Of a stretch of DNA of 64,000 bases, positions 44,094 through 54,740 are shown in pieces. The notes below the pieces were generated by a model, which was given only the letters and a program-made list of their open reading frames with translations, ran no database searches and was not told the DNA's origin. The stretch comes from Myxocyprinus asiaticus. Its lineage: Eukaryota > Chordata > Actinopteri > Cypriniformes > Catostomidae. How positions within the stretch are numbered: the stretch's first letter is position 1; every line of letters starts with the position of its first letter. The stretch lies in assembly GCF_019703515.2 (NCBI RefSeq), contig NC_059373.1, forward strand, positions 20,856,281-20,920,280, read 5' to 3'. The translations under genes and the position numbers were made by a program.

Positions 44094-47000
44094 TTTAGAC
44101 ATGTGTAACTATGTAAAAAGTTAATCAAGGACAAGATAATGTGGTCTAAGTTATGTGGTATAAGTGTCCATACAAGCACAGACATGCATATCTCTACCAG
44201 TGACCACCACCTGTAACGCCATATAGTGTACCAGCTTCCTGTTAAGTTTCAATGTATTGATATCAGTCTGCACAAAGCCTTGAATCAATGCATGTCATAA
44301 ATAAATGTTTGTTATTTATCTTTTCTCAGTTTTCCCTCAGAAATATTTATCCTAAGATGTATGCATGAGCCTACTGGAACATACTGGACATACTGTAGCT
44401 ATCTTATTTAAATAATCTAACCTCAAACTGCTCTGCAGCAATAACCATGACAGTGAACTGTATGTGCACCATGCATTTTGCTTATTTGTTTTGCTTATTT
44501 CATTTAATATCTCCAGATTTGCTGATATATCCCTATTTTTCAATAAACAAAATCAGATTTGTTCAATCAATATAAATATATTGACTTTTTCCAGTTATGT
44601 GAACCCCATCACATGTATTGCATTTTAATAACTCCAGATGAAAGTTACATGGTATTGATTTAAATAAGATAACGCTTATTATGATTCTTTTGAATCTTGC
44701 GATTTGTGTGCAATATGTGTCTACAATGTCTCTATATTTTTTGCTTCTCCCTGGTTCTTTTTTAGCATGCAAGGTGTGCTTTGGTGGCTGTTCAGCCTCT
44801 GAATGGAAACCAATATGTGAAAATACTAGAAATTCATATTCAATAGGATATTTGTGTTTTTTGTCTATTCTGTGTACTCTAGTGGGGTTTTATAGATTTG
44901 TATGCATTTATATAAGATTATACAGTAGACCGCTCTTGCCTGCATATCCAGCATCAAGTTTTCATATCCTAGCACATCTCTGGATACTAAAGTGCATCAT
45001 GCTAAATTAATATTTCACTTTCCCTCCTTTCTCTCTCTTTACCTCTCTCTCTATTTTTTTTTTTTTTTTTTTTACTTGTTCCCCATTCTGCTAATGTTTG
45101 TCAACAGCAACAACAACAAAAAATTCCCGTAACCATAGGCTGATGGATTTTGAATCCTCTATATTGCTGGATGTAAATTAAATATTTCATGAGACGATAT
45201 GATTCATTCAATCTCACAGCAGGAAGTGCTGGTCCTTCATGCCGCTGAGCAGAGTGTGCAGCAGAAGACATGATATGTGTTACTCCATTAAGCCTTCACT
45301 CTTTAAGAGAGATTCACTCTATGTTAGGCTTGACACATGCTGCCACTCAAATCAGTGGGGTTTTGACAGAGCTGTGCTGAATATCTTTTATTATATCCAT
45401 AGCATAAGCCCCTGCAGATCCCCTTTTAAAGCTTGACCCATGTGCGACCCACTACAATCTGCCATCTTGACAAATTGTTATGGAGTTATGCTATAGATCA
45501 GCCAATTATTGGGGGTGGAGAGACTGACAAAGGCTGAGCAACACGAACTGTGGTTTCAACAGGAAAGACAGGGGAGGATAACATTTATTGTCACTGCAGA
45601 AAAAAAAATAGCATTTAATTGCAATTTATGATTTCCTTCTTATTTGATTTTAAATGAATGAATAAACTTCAATCTACATTCAGTTCATACTGTAATCAAC
45701 ACTGCATTGTGGAAAAAAACAACTGACACAATCAAAACTCAAAGCACATTGAAGAAAAAATGTATAAGCACTAAATGCAGTTAGCACGACAACAGTGCCT
45801 TGTCTGTGATTTAAATATAGCTAAGTCAGTTATCTACAATAACAACTTGGTCTTAGAAACCAATTATAAAAACACTTTTCACAGAAAAACTGAGACAGAG
45901 CCAATTCTGTCATTCATTACTGATAATCAAAAGATAGCAAGGATTCTGCCATGTGGATTATAAAAAAGCTCCTCATTTTTTTAAGAAACGTCAAGCAATT
46001 ATATAATTTATTTAGTCAACGGTATTAACATTTAATGGTATCTAACAGTATAAGATTTAGTTTTTATTCCTGCAAGTGACATTAAAATTAGTGTTTTATG
46101 AGAGTTGTAGGATATCAATGTTGGTTGTCACATTATTTGTACTTGACATCTGTTTACTACATTTAAGAAAATATCCAAACAATTAGAATAAAAATCCTTG
46201 TTCTTGCACAACAGCACTGGTTATGGCAGTGTTGTGTTCTTCCTTCCTTCCTTCCTTCCTTCGATGGGTGTAATCTAATCACAAAGTAATTAAATACTGT
46301 AATCTAGTTCCCTTTTAATACAAATTGTAGTGTAGCACATTACATTTAAAATTCTTGAAATCAGATTACAGTTACTGAATTTCAGTGATTAATCAGTCCA
46401 ATCGCGATTTCAGGAGTCAGGACAGCAGCGGAGTGAAATCACTCTCCTAATGGATTTAGCTGTTTACTGGCTGCTATACTGCTTGGATATGTTTTCTGGT
46501 AGTGTTGTTAAAGCTTATATTGTTTGTCATGCATTAATGAATCAAACATTACTCGTGTGCTGATCGCAAAGTGTTTATATGTTTCATTTTTTTCAGTGAA
46601 GTTATTGTTACATGGTTAATAATATCCATGACTTAGTATTTTATAACATTGCTGCAGTTTCAAAATTCCCAAATTGTGTCTCTAAATGTGTGTGCCGCTG
46701 TTTTCTTAGGCTATTTTTTTATTTTTCCTCAGTCACAGAAATGCACTGTTGTTGTCACTTTACATTGTCCTTTTAGCAAAACATTTTTATTTTATTTTTT
46801 TGCCTGAGGAAGACCTAATGATCTAAACATTGCAGGCAAGTGTAAGTCAATAAAGTATTTTGGAGCAATAAATCAGTGTATGGACACTTGCCATTTTGTC
46901 CTTTTAGCAGATGTTTAAACAGATCTAAAAAGCCACTATGTGTTCAAGGTGGTTCCCCATAAATGTATACTCATCTCAAGTTGTCTATAATGTACAGATT

Positions 47001-47384
47001 TCACAGCAATGTAATGTTTATTAATTTGTTTAGCATGTAACCATCTCTCTGTTGTAACTTTACTTCCAAATAAACAATTAAAAATTTATTATAGTAATTG
47101 TTATATTGCATAATTCTGGGTATTATATTCATGTTCAGTAAATTATTTAATCATTATTAAATCCTCATTTTGCATTTTATATTAAAGTCTTTTATTGTTT
47201 GCATTGCATAGACCTACTTTTGTAGTATGCAGTTTCACTTACATGGTCAACTGAGGCTGTAGATTGTAATATAAAAATAGAGTGTCTTCAATTGGTCTCA
47301 TATCAGCCATTTCACGAGTTTCACCTCTTAAAATGATATGCGTAATACAATACAAACATTAATGTGTAATGTGTAGTGGATAAA
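44094..47384. other. Non-coding stretch
   Basis: No gene recognised. A poly-T tract lies at 45053-45074 and a (CTTC)n run at 46238-46263. The interval 46800-46885 ('gcctgaggaagacctaatga', 'gcaataaatcagtgtatgga') resembles the 3' end of a dispersed repeat with an AATAAA signal. Confidence 0.45.
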
Positions 47385-47560
47385 ATGTCTCGGTTATGTG
47401 AAAAGTAACCCTGGTTCCCTGAGTGGGAACGAGATGCTGCATATCGCACTGGGACATGCCCTGAGTGCCACATGGTCTGAAGCCCATGTACAATCCTGCC
47501 AATTTATTGGCTGGTGGTGCTTAAGTGATGCCCCTAGGAAGCTACGTCAGGGGCTCCATA
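47385..47560. repeat. Left inverted terminal repeat of the older DIRS element
   Basis: Pairs with 60445-60609 in reverse complement; the outermost ~50 bp at each side differ, and both differing ends are joined in the internal complementary region. Confidence 0.75.
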
Positions 47561-47644
47561 AAAGGGTTTTGGCGCCATCGAGTCAGATTTCTGAAGGAAG
47601 ACACAAGCCTATGCAGCTGTTAGAGAGTATGGCCAGCTTACACA

Positions 47645-47760
47645 GTGTCTCGTTCCCACTAAGGGAACCAGGGTTATGTTTCAATATGTTTCACATAACC
47701 GAGACATTCCCTTTCGTAGGAACTTGAGCTGCGTAATCGCATTGGGAATTATACGATATA
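47645..47760. other. Internal complementary region of the older DIRS element
   Basis: 'gtctcgttcccactaaggga' and 'accagggttatg...cacataaccgaga' are the reverse complement of the left outer end (47385-47435). 'attccctttcgtaggaactt' then 'gagctgcgtaatcgcattgg' is the reverse complement of the right outer end (60570-60609). The two are fused at 'gacattccc'. Confidence 0.75.
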
Positions 47761-47929
47761 CATTCACGCCATGCGAACAGTAGCTGCCAACTGTCTACAC
47801 CCATGTGGCAAAGATATAGCAGCGCACAAGCGAGCTAAAGCGTCTGAATAAAACAGAGAAAATTATGAGTTTACTCCTGTTCCAACAGAGAAAACCTGGA
47901 AAGCAGGAGTCAAACCCTCATCCAGATTA

Positions 47930-48289
47930 TAAAATGTAACAAATTAATGCAGAGATGGAAACCCTGCCACCATACAAATGTCCTCCAAGGACGCACCTCT
48001 AGCCAAAGCCCATGAGGATACCATGCTTCTCCTAGAATGGGCTCAAATACCCGAAAGCGAAGGTAAACTGCGTGCTTCGTAAGCACTTGAAATTGCATCA
48101 GTAAGCCAATGAGACAGTCTTTGACACCGAAACCACACCCCTGTGGCGGCCAGCAAAGCACAAAAACAACTGTTCTGACTTACGCCACTGGCTAGTACGG
48201 TCAACATAAACTCACAGCACCCAAACTGGGCAAAGCATATGCAATCTTTTAATGCTCCTCCGACTCAGATGGGGGAGGATAGAAAGTAT
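47930..48289 (-). pseudogene. Older DIRS tyrosine recombinase, C-terminal half
   Basis: The minus-strand reading includes 'VSVSKTVSHWLTDAISSAYE' and, after a stop, 'AHSRRSMVSSWALARGASLE' then 'DICMVAG', matching the HSTR...ASWAL...DICRAAGW block of the younger element. The H-x-x-R motif is kept as HSRR; the Tyr region is not seen. 48200-48280 aligns with the younger 'LSLLCPVHAL' part. Immediately upstream in protein order is the younger DIRS insertion. Confidence 0.75.
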
Positions 48290-48498
48290 CATGGTTACTG
48301 GTGTAACCTCCATTCCCTGATGGAGGGAACGAGACGTTGGTGTCGATGTAGTGACACTAGGGGTCACTCTTGGGAGCCCGAGACACCTCTGGTCTTTGAT
48401 AAAAGGCCAATGAAAATTGGCGAGTGATATTTGCATGCCACTCCCCCGGACATACGGGTATAAAAGGAGCTGGTATGCAACCACTCTTTCAGGTTTTA
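48290..48498. repeat. Left inverted terminal repeat of the younger DIRS element
   Basis: 48333-48498 pairs in reverse complement with 54117-54273 ('gatgtagtgacactaggggt', 'cctctggtctttgataaaag', 'atttgcatgccactcccccg', 'ggtatgcaaccactc'). The outer 43 bp (48290-48332) are specific to this end. A TATAAAA-like 'gggtataaaagg' lies near 48458, possibly part of the promoter carried by the repeat. Confidence 0.85.
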
Positions 48499-48566
48499 TG
48501 CTGAGGAGTTGATATAAGGTCCGGCCATTTCAGCGGGTAGTTCAGCGTTGTGGCAGGAGGGACACA

Positions 48567-48673
48567 ACGTCTCATTCCCTCCATCAGGGCACGGAGGTTA
48601 CACCAGTAACCATGACATTCCCTATCTGTCACTCACTCGACGTTGGTGTCGATGTAGTGACACTAGGGGTCCC
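48567..48673. other. Internal complementary region of the younger DIRS element
   Basis: 48567-48613 ('cgtctcattccctccatcag' ... 'acaccagtaaccatg') is the reverse complement of the left outer end. 48615-48673 ('attccctatctgtcactcac' ... 'gatgtagtgacactaggggt') is the reverse complement of the right end 54240-54295. The two are joined directly, which is the junction expected in a circular intermediate. Confidence 0.85.
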
Positions 48674-49417
48674 TATACGAAACGCCACAAGGCTGAACTG
48701 TGTTACGTGAACTGGCGGTGTGTGGTGGGCAGACTTGCTGTGTGCCTCATAGCCAGCACACCAGGTCGACACGTAACCTCCCCCAACACAGTTATGAGTG
48801 TCGAACGGCCCTTTTAGGGAACAAGTCGACTACCCAAAGATAGAGACAGGCTTAACCCAGTCGTGGCCTCTTTTCCCCTTCTCTTTTTCCACTCCCTAAA
48901 AAAGAATTATTATCTTGGGGGTGTCCCTTGGGGGGTGTCCCTCCCAAGGGGAAGACACCGCGGAGACCACACCTCGCCCAAAGAGAGGGGGGGATATTTA
49001 AGTGGAAGAATACATCACATGGTCTTTCCAACCATGTGGAGAGCCTTCAAGATAGATCCTGCCCAATGGGGGAGGAGTTACTACAAACATGGAGACTGGG
49101 GCAGAGGGGCTCTGCCCAAGGAAGACGCAGTTTTCTAGCAGGGAAACGAACTAGCAGAGGATATAGATCGCATGGGGTTAGCCTTACAGGGAACCGCCAC
49201 ATGCGGAGCACCTACCCCAGAACAGGGCTCTTAGTTAGCACGTGTACTGGGCCGGCAGTGAGTCTCTCCGAAAACTCGACTGCCACAGGGCTCGGAGGAA
49301 GTCAACCAGGGAACAAAGTTTGTGAACACTACTGGGAATTAACGGCGCACATCTTCAGCTCAAAAGGAGGTGGAAGGCGCTATGTGCAAGCAATACACCC
49401 GGCCAGCTATCCCGGGC
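48674..49417. other. 3' untranslated region of the younger DIRS element
   Basis: Non-coding between the recombinase stop and the complementary region. It aligns by eye in places with 20920-21626 of the older fragment. The open frame 48928-49581 on the plus strand is antisense to this region and the recombinase end and is rejected as a gene. Confidence 0.6.
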
Positions 49418-50437
49418 TTATCCGCTTGCGTTGCGTGCCACTACCTGGGATGAAACCGGTTCCACCCGGAAGTTGTAGAACCTTGCAAAGGTGTTGGGTG
49501 TTGCCCAGCCTGCTGCTCTGCAAATGTCTGTTAGAGAGGCACCTCTGGCCAGGGCCCAAGAAGCCGCTACACCACGGGTAGAATGGGCTCGTAGCCCTAC
49601 CGGGGGCGGCATGTTTTGGGCGAGATATACCATAGTTATGGTGTCAACGAGCCAGTGGGTGATCCTCTGCTTGGAGACAGTGCTTCCTTTCCGCTGTGCA
49701 CCAAAGCAGACAAAGAGCTGCTCAGAGACTCTAAAGCTCTGCGTGCTATCCAAATAGATGCGTAAAGCGTGCACCGGACACAGCAATGACAGGGCTGGGT
49801 CTGCCTCCTCCTGGGGCAGCGCTTGCAGGTTCACCACCTGGTCCCTAAAAGGGGTGGTGGGAGCCTTGGGCACACAGCCCGGTCGGGATCTCAGGATCAC
49901 GTGAGAGTAACCCGGACCGAACTCCAGGCACATTTCGCTGACAGAGAACACTTGCAGGTCACCTACCCTCTTGATGGAAGTGAGCGCAGTCAGGAGGGCA
50001 GTCTTCAAGGAGAGTGCCTTAAGCTCGGCTGACTGCAAAGGCTCAAAGGGGGCTCTCTGTAGACCCTGAAGAACTATGGAGAGATCCCATGAGGGAACGA
50101 GGCACAGTCTGGATGGATTCAGCCTCCTGGTGCCTCTTAGGAACCTGATGATCAGGTCGTGCTTCCCTAAGGACTTACCATCAACTGCGTCGTGGTGTGC
50201 TGCCATGGCGGCAACGTACACCTTCAAGGTGGAGGGGGACAGCCTCCCTTCCAGCCTCTCCTGCAGGAAGGAAAGCACTGATCTGACTGCGCATCTCTGG
50301 TGGTCTTCGCGTTGGGAAGAACACCACTTTGCGAATAGACGCCACTTAAAGGCATACAGGCGCCTCGTAGAGGGGGCCCTAGCCTGAGTGATTGTGTGGC
50401 GCTTAGGTCTTCCACGTCCCGTCCAGGGACCAGACAT
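49418..50437 (-). CDS. DIRS tyrosine recombinase (open frame, 339 aa)
   Basis: The enzyme of this family inserts the circular element DNA by strand exchange through a phosphotyrosine. The frame is uninterrupted. The N-terminal SAM-like core-binding domain spans residues ~20-110 ('STRRLYAFKWRLFAKWC', 'LSFLQERLEGRLSPSTLKVY'). The catalytic domain has Arg157 in 'SIKRVGDL', His285-x-x-Arg288 in 'LRAHSTRGV', Trp311 in 'CRAAGWATPN' and the nucleophile Tyr321 in 'ARFYNFRVEP'. The start region overlaps the RT frame by 35 nt in another frame; the true start, perhaps by internal initiation or splicing, is uncertain. It is the only DIRS protein in the window with no visible lesion. Homologous to 19914-20919. 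Confidence 0.9.
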   Translation of the reverse strand: MSGPWTGRGRPKRHTITQARAPSTRRLYAFKWRLFAKWCSSQREDHQRCAVRSVLSFLQERLEGRLSPSTLKVYVAAMAAHHDAVDGKSLGKHDLIIRFLRGTRRLNPSRLCLVPSWDLSIVLQGLQRAPFEPLQSAELKALSLKTALLTALTSIKRVGDLQVFSVSEMCLEFGPGYSHVILRSRPGCVPKAPTTPFRDQVVNLQALPQEEADPALSLLCPVHALRIYLDSTQSFRVSEQLFVCFGAQRKGSTVSKQRITHWLVDTITMVYLAQNMPPPVGLRAHSTRGVAASWALARGASLTDICRAAGWATPNTFARFYNFRVEPVSSQVVARNASG

Positions 50438-51974
50438 GGAGATTCCAGAGGTCTGGGCGCGGGTGCCAGAGGGTGCCCCGTCCCTGAGAAAGAAGGTCCT
50501 TCCTCAGGGAAATTCGCCAGGGGGGAGCTGTCGCGAGGAGCATGAGGTCCGAGAACCACGTCTGGGTGGGCCAGTAGGGTGCTACCAGGATGACCTGCTC
50601 CTCGTCCTCCCTGACCTTGCACAGGATCTGTGCAAGCAGGCTCACTGGGGGAAACGCATATTTGCGTAGGCCAGGGGGCCAGCTGTGTGCCAGTGTGTCT
50701 ATGCCGAGGGGAGCCTCGGTGAGGGCGTACCAGAGCGGGCAGTAGGAGGATTCTTGGGAGGCGAACAGGTCCACCTGTGCCCGTCCGAATCGACTCCAAA
50801 TCAGCTGGACCACCTGAGGGTGGAGTCTCCACTCTCCCCTGAGGTAAATCTGCTGTGACAGCATGTCCACTGTAGTGTTGAGGTTGCCCGGGATGTGAGT
50901 GGCTCGCAGCGACTTGAAGTGCTGATGACTCCGGAGGAGGAGACAGCGGGCGAGTTGTGACATACAGCGAGAGTGCAGACCACCTTGGCGGTTGACATAT
51001 GCTACCGCTGCCGTGCTGTCCGTCCGAACTAACGCGTGCTTGCCCTGGATCAAGGGCCGGAACCTCCGAAGGGTGAGCAGAATTGCCAGTAACTCGAGGC
51101 AGTTGATGTGATGCCATATGCCCCAGGAGCGCTCGTTTGTAAGGCGCGCCGTCAAGGAGACGGAGTCCAACTCCAAACCGAGAAATGAGATGCTCTGAAC
51201 CAGGAGGAGCTTGCTTTTTTCCCAGTTGACCCAAAGCCCTAGTCGGCTGAGGTGTGAGAGCAGCAGGTCCCTGTGTGCGCATAACACATCTCGAGAGTGA
51301 GCTAGGATTAGCCAGTCGTCGAGATAGTTGAGAATGCGAATGCCCACCTCCCTTAACGGGGCAAGGGTCTTCGTAAAGACGCGAGGAGACAGGGACAGGC
51401 CGAAAGGGAGGACTTTGTACTGATACGCCTGACCCTCGAATGCGAACCGCAGCAAGGGTCTGTGTCGAGGAAGGATTGAGACATGAATGTACGCATCCGT
51501 CAGGTCTACCGCCGCGAACCAATCTTGATGCCGGACGCTCGCCAGAATGCGTCTTTGCGTCAGCATCTTGTACGGGAGTCTGTGTAAAGCCCAGTTCAGT
51601 ACTCGCAGGTCCAAGATTGGCCGCAACCCACCGCCTTTTTTCGGTATGATGAAGTAGGGGCTGTAAAACCCTTTCTTCATCTCGGCTGGAGGAACAGGTT
51701 CTATCGCGTCCTTCCGTAGGAGGGTAGCGATCTCTGTGCGCAGGGTGGCAGCGTTTTCGCCCTTGACCAAGGTGAAGTGAATACCACTGAACCTGGGCGG
51801 GCGCCTGGCGAACTGAATCGCGTAGCCGAGTTGGACGGTCCAGATCAGCCACCGCGATGGATTGGAAAGCGCAAGCCACGCATACAAATTCTGCGCAAGG
51901 GGGACCAAGGGAACAACGTCGTCGGACGTACCGGCAGGTAGGGCCTCGTGGTGGGGCAGAGTGTGAGGTGCCAC
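50403..51974 (-). CDS. DIRS reverse transcriptase/RNase H, probably deleted in the middle
   Basis: 523 codons open. The RT has 'GFYSPYFIIPKKGGGLRPIL' (residues ~102-121), catalytic Asp157 in 'VDLTDAYIHV', 'LPFGLSLSPRVF' (~189-200) and 'YLDDW' at 217-221. RNase H-like motifs follow: 'NCLELLA' (Glu294), 'RTDSTAAVAYVN' (Asp319) and 'HIPGNLNTTVDMLS' (Asp370). The step from 'LTARLTNERS' directly to 'WGIWHHINCLELLA' leaves no space for the RT thumb/connection and the first RNase H strand with its T-D-A-S type Asp. I infer an in-frame deletion of roughly 100 residues or more. The nominal start is a GTG just after TGA 51981-51983; upstream sequence is in the same frame, so gag and RT were probably one frame once. 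Confidence 0.85.
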   Translation of the reverse strand: MAPHTLPHHEALPAGTSDDVVPLVPLAQNLYAWLALSNPSRWLIWTVQLGYAIQFARRPPRFSGIHFTLVKGENAATLRTEIATLLRKDAIEPVPPAEMKKGFYSPYFIIPKKGGGLRPILDLRVLNWALHRLPYKMLTQRRILASVRHQDWFAAVDLTDAYIHVSILPRHRPLLRFAFEGQAYQYKVLPFGLSLSPRVFTKTLAPLREVGIRILNYLDDWLILAHSRDVLCAHRDLLLSHLSRLGLWVNWEKSKLLLVQSISFLGLELDSVSLTARLTNERSWGIWHHINCLELLAILLTLRRFRPLIQGKHALVRTDSTAAVAYVNRQGGLHSRCMSQLARCLLLRSHQHFKSLRATHIPGNLNTTVDMLSQQIYLRGEWRLHPQVVQLIWSRFGRAQVDLFASQESSYCPLWYALTEAPLGIDTLAHSWPPGLRKYAFPPVSLLAQILCKVREDEEQVILVAPYWPTQTWFSDLMLLATAPPWRISLRKDLLSQGRGTLWHPRPDLWNLHVWSLDGTWKT

Positions 51975-51983
51975 AGCACGTCA

Positions 51984-53752
51984 TGGCCGTGCTGAGTCTA
52001 GGGACATCGAAGCACTTTCCTGGCTCCTTGTGACCACCCCCGGAACAGCCTGGGGAGGAAGAGGCCTGTCCTCATAACCTGTGGAGGCTGCCACATCGGG
52101 GGCAGCTGTGTGCCACAGCTGGGCACTCAGGGGCGGAAAGGGCACCGCTGGAGCACCAATCCTGCAAGAAAAAGCCTGTGGACGTGGACTGTGACGACCG
52201 TACACACCGGGTATATGACCCAGGGAGGAAGGAAGCCGCTCTTTTGCTGAATTGTTGGGTACCGCAGCCATTTAGGCATGCGGCGAAATCAAACTAAAGG
52301 CAACAAAAGATTTTCCACCCGGCCCTCCACCGGGGGATGGAGTGGTCTTCCTACCAGCTCCACGTGAGTGGGTTCCCTCATCCCTGGGTTGCCTGTCTCA
52401 GGGGCGCTTCGAGGACCTCCGTGGGTTCTTTGGCGCCGGCTGTGAGACGGGTGGCGTCGGCTTCCTGCGGTGGGCTCCATGCCGGGGCCGGGCTGAAGGG
52501 GCGGGCTGCAGCTGAGCCGGTGCAGTCACCGCAGGGGGATGCCCTTGGCGACGAGCAGATGGGGTGAGGGATCTTGATCTGCGCTGGGGCAGGATGTGCC
52601 GGATTGCCTCCGTCTGCTGCTTCACCATTGAGAACTGCTGGGCAAAGTCCTCGACGGTGTCGCCGAATAGGCCCACCTAGGAAATGGGGGCAGCAAGTCG
52701 GCCTCGCCCATCTCGACCAGGTTGAGCCAAAGGTGACGCTCCTGGACCACTAGTGTGGCCATCGTCCGCCCGAGAGACCGCGCCGTGACCTTCGTCGCCC
52801 AGAGGGCGAGGTCGGTCGCCGAGCACAGTTCCTGCATCAAATATGGGGCGGAACTACCCTCGTGCAGTTCTTTCAGCGCTTTGGCTTGGTGGACCTGCAG
52901 GAGAGCCATGGTGTGCAGGGCAGAGGCGGCTTGTCCAGCAGCACTGTAGGCTTTAGCCGTCAGGGACAACGTGAGCCTACAGGGCTTGGACGGGAGCTTA
53001 GGGCGTCCATGCCAGGTGGCGGTGCTCTGCGGGCATAAGTGCACTGCGAGCGCCTTATCCACCAGGGGAATCGCCGTATAGCCCTTGGCTGCCCTGCCAT
53101 CGAGGGTAGTGAGAGCGGGGGAACTGCGGAGTCGGGGCCGGGCAGTGAAGGGTGCCTCCCATGACTTCGTCAGCTCCTCATGCACTTCTGGGAAGAATGG
53201 TACTGGAGCGGGGCGCGGCTGCTTTGAGCGGCACCGTGAGCCCAGAAACCAATCATCAAGCTGCGAGGGTTCAGGGGAGAGCGGAGGGTTCTACTCTAGC
53301 CCGACGCTCGTGGCCGCCCGGGAAAGCATGTCCATCATTTCGGCATCGGCCTGTGACTGGGCGATCGTCCCCAAAGGGGGAAGCCCAGCTGAGGCTTCTG
53401 CGTCCGACTGGACAAGCCCGCTCTCCGATGCTGCGCTTGAGAGCTCATCATCTTCGCGAGCTCCGAACAAGAAGCCAGACTCGCCGTGCGATGAGCCAGC
53501 AAACTCAACCAGAAGCCCGATTGGGGCAGATGAGTGTGCTGGGGAATGGGAGGTCCGCGGGGGGATACCCGGCGGAGACGATCCCATTGGGGTCCCCAAA
53601 TCGCCCCCAGTGCTAGCCGCGCTGGCATCATACCCATAGGTAGAAGGACCGAGGCGGGGAGCCGCTGGGGTGGCTTGCTTTCTTACGAAAGCAAACCGCG
53701 ACCACAACGTTGCCATGGTCATGTTCTCGCAGTGAGAACATGAACCATCCAC
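51984..53752 (-). pseudogene. DIRS gag-like region, broken
   Basis: Read from ATG 53752 (MDGSCSHCENMTMATLWSRF), the frame is acidic and Ser/Pro-rich and stops at TAG 53291-53293. The same frame continues to about 52680 with 'LPSKPCRLTLSLTAKAYSAA', 'HTMALLQVHQAKALKELHEG' and 'DLALWATKVTARSLGRTMAT', an Ala/Leu-rich helical capsid-like segment. A frameshift near 52680 moves it to the frame of 52398-52676 ('GLFGDTVEDFAQQFSMVKQQ'), which ends at a stop 52398-52400 and then reads on to 51984. That frame is the same as RT. Conserved position and order support gag identity; no zinc knuckle is seen. Confidence 0.75.
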
Positions 53753-54116
53753 AAACGCTGCTTTCGTGTGGGTCGCGCCCAGACACGAAAGACAGCGATC
53801 ACGACCATACGAAGTTGAGAGATAATGACCGCAACCAGGAATAACACAATCGGAAAGGCATCTTTAGAAAGACACGTCTTTAAAAAGACGTTCCGTGTGT
53901 GCACTCTTTTAGAGAAATATACTCTTTTAGAGGGGAAAAATGCTCTTTCAGAAAATATACTCTCTAGTTTTTCTGCCGAAGCGCCAAGGGGCTTTCTCTG
54001 CAGTGCACCAGTGAAGGGAGAAGCCGCTGAAATGCGCCATCAGATCCAGCAGAGGTGAATGAACAATGATATTCAGCTCAATGAGCATGACCGTTCGGCT
54101 CCGAAAAGAAAATCTG
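53753..54116. other. 5' leader of the younger DIRS element
   Basis: On the minus strand this lies between the right inverted repeat and the gag start. It contains imperfect repeats of 'actcttttagag' / 'gctctttcagaaaatatact' (53907-53965). No other frame is supported. Confidence 0.5.
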
Positions 54117-54295
54117 AATGAGTGGTTGCATACCAGCTCCTTTTATATCCGTATGTCCGGGGGAGTGGCATGCAAATACCACTCGCCAATTTTCATTGGC
54201 CTTTTATCAAAGACCAGAGGTGTCTCAGGCTCCCAAGAGTGACCCCTAGTGTCACTACATCGTCACCAACGTCGAGTGAGTGACAGATAGGGAAC
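54117..54295. repeat. Right inverted terminal repeat of the younger DIRS element
   Basis: 54117-54273 pairs with 48333-48498. The outer ~22 bp ('cgagtgagtgacagataggga') are specific to this end and reappear in the internal complementary region. Confidence 0.85.
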
Positions 54296-54740
54296 CTGAA
54301 AATGAATAGTCTGCTAGCAAAATTATATAGAAATGACCTTGGACAAATAGCCCAAATGAGGTCTTAACACAACTCTTAAACACCCTGGTGCAAAATCCAT
54401 ACATAAGGGACTGATCTACAGGGCATGCAAATCACCAACCCTTTTAAACAATGCCAATGCTACTAGCAGGGCCGTTTTAAGAGTCAGAAACTTATCAGCG
54501 AATGTTGCCAAGGGCTCAAACGGAGCACCCGAGAGCGCCTCTAAATCAACAGATAAATACAATAAGGGAATGCGGATGGGACACAAAGGTCTAAGCCTGT
54601 GTACCCCATATGTAAATGAGAGGCAAGAGAATGTCTACTGACATAGACTCCATTGACAGGTGCATGCTCAGCCACTATAGCGGCAACATAGACTTTAAGC
54701 ATTGCCAGACAGGTTTAGTTCTGTCACCAAGTGTAATTTG
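54296..54740 (-). pseudogene. Older DIRS tyrosine recombinase, N-terminal half
   Basis: The minus-strand frame reads 'AMLKVYVAAIVAEHAPVNG' near 54690-54640, which aligns with 'STLKVYVAAMAAHHDAVDG' of the younger enzyme, and further pieces down to 54300 align with the region before its 'LSLLCPV' segment. Stops and shifts are frequent. The frame is separated from its C-terminal half (47930-48289) by the younger element. Confidence 0.7.

Larger units (their letters stand above)
48290..54295 (-). mobile_element. Younger, nearly complete DIRS-type element
   Basis: 6,006 bp on the minus strand: right inverted repeat, gag-like region, RT/RNase H, tyrosine recombinase, ~0.7-kb 3' UTR, internal complementary region and left inverted repeat. 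Its insertion point divides the recombinase frame of the older DIRS copy. No target duplication is seen at the junctions (left ...aaagtatc|atgg, right ...ggaa|cctgaaa), as expected for recombinase-mediated insertion. Confidence 0.9.

Noticed and set aside
46800..46885. AATAAA-bearing stretch as the 3' end of a host gene
   Set aside because: The flanking sequence resembles a dispersed repeat end and no upstream coding sequence was found.
48928..49581. 217-codon plus-strand frame
   Set aside because: Antisense to the DIRS 3' UTR and recombinase C-terminus; no family motif.
50224..51984. 586-codon open frame on the minus strand overlapping the RT
   Set aside because: It is in a different frame of the same strand as the RT with clear catalytic motifs, and its own sequence (Ser/Pro/Arg-rich, no motif) is typical of a shifted reading of GC-rich coding DNA.
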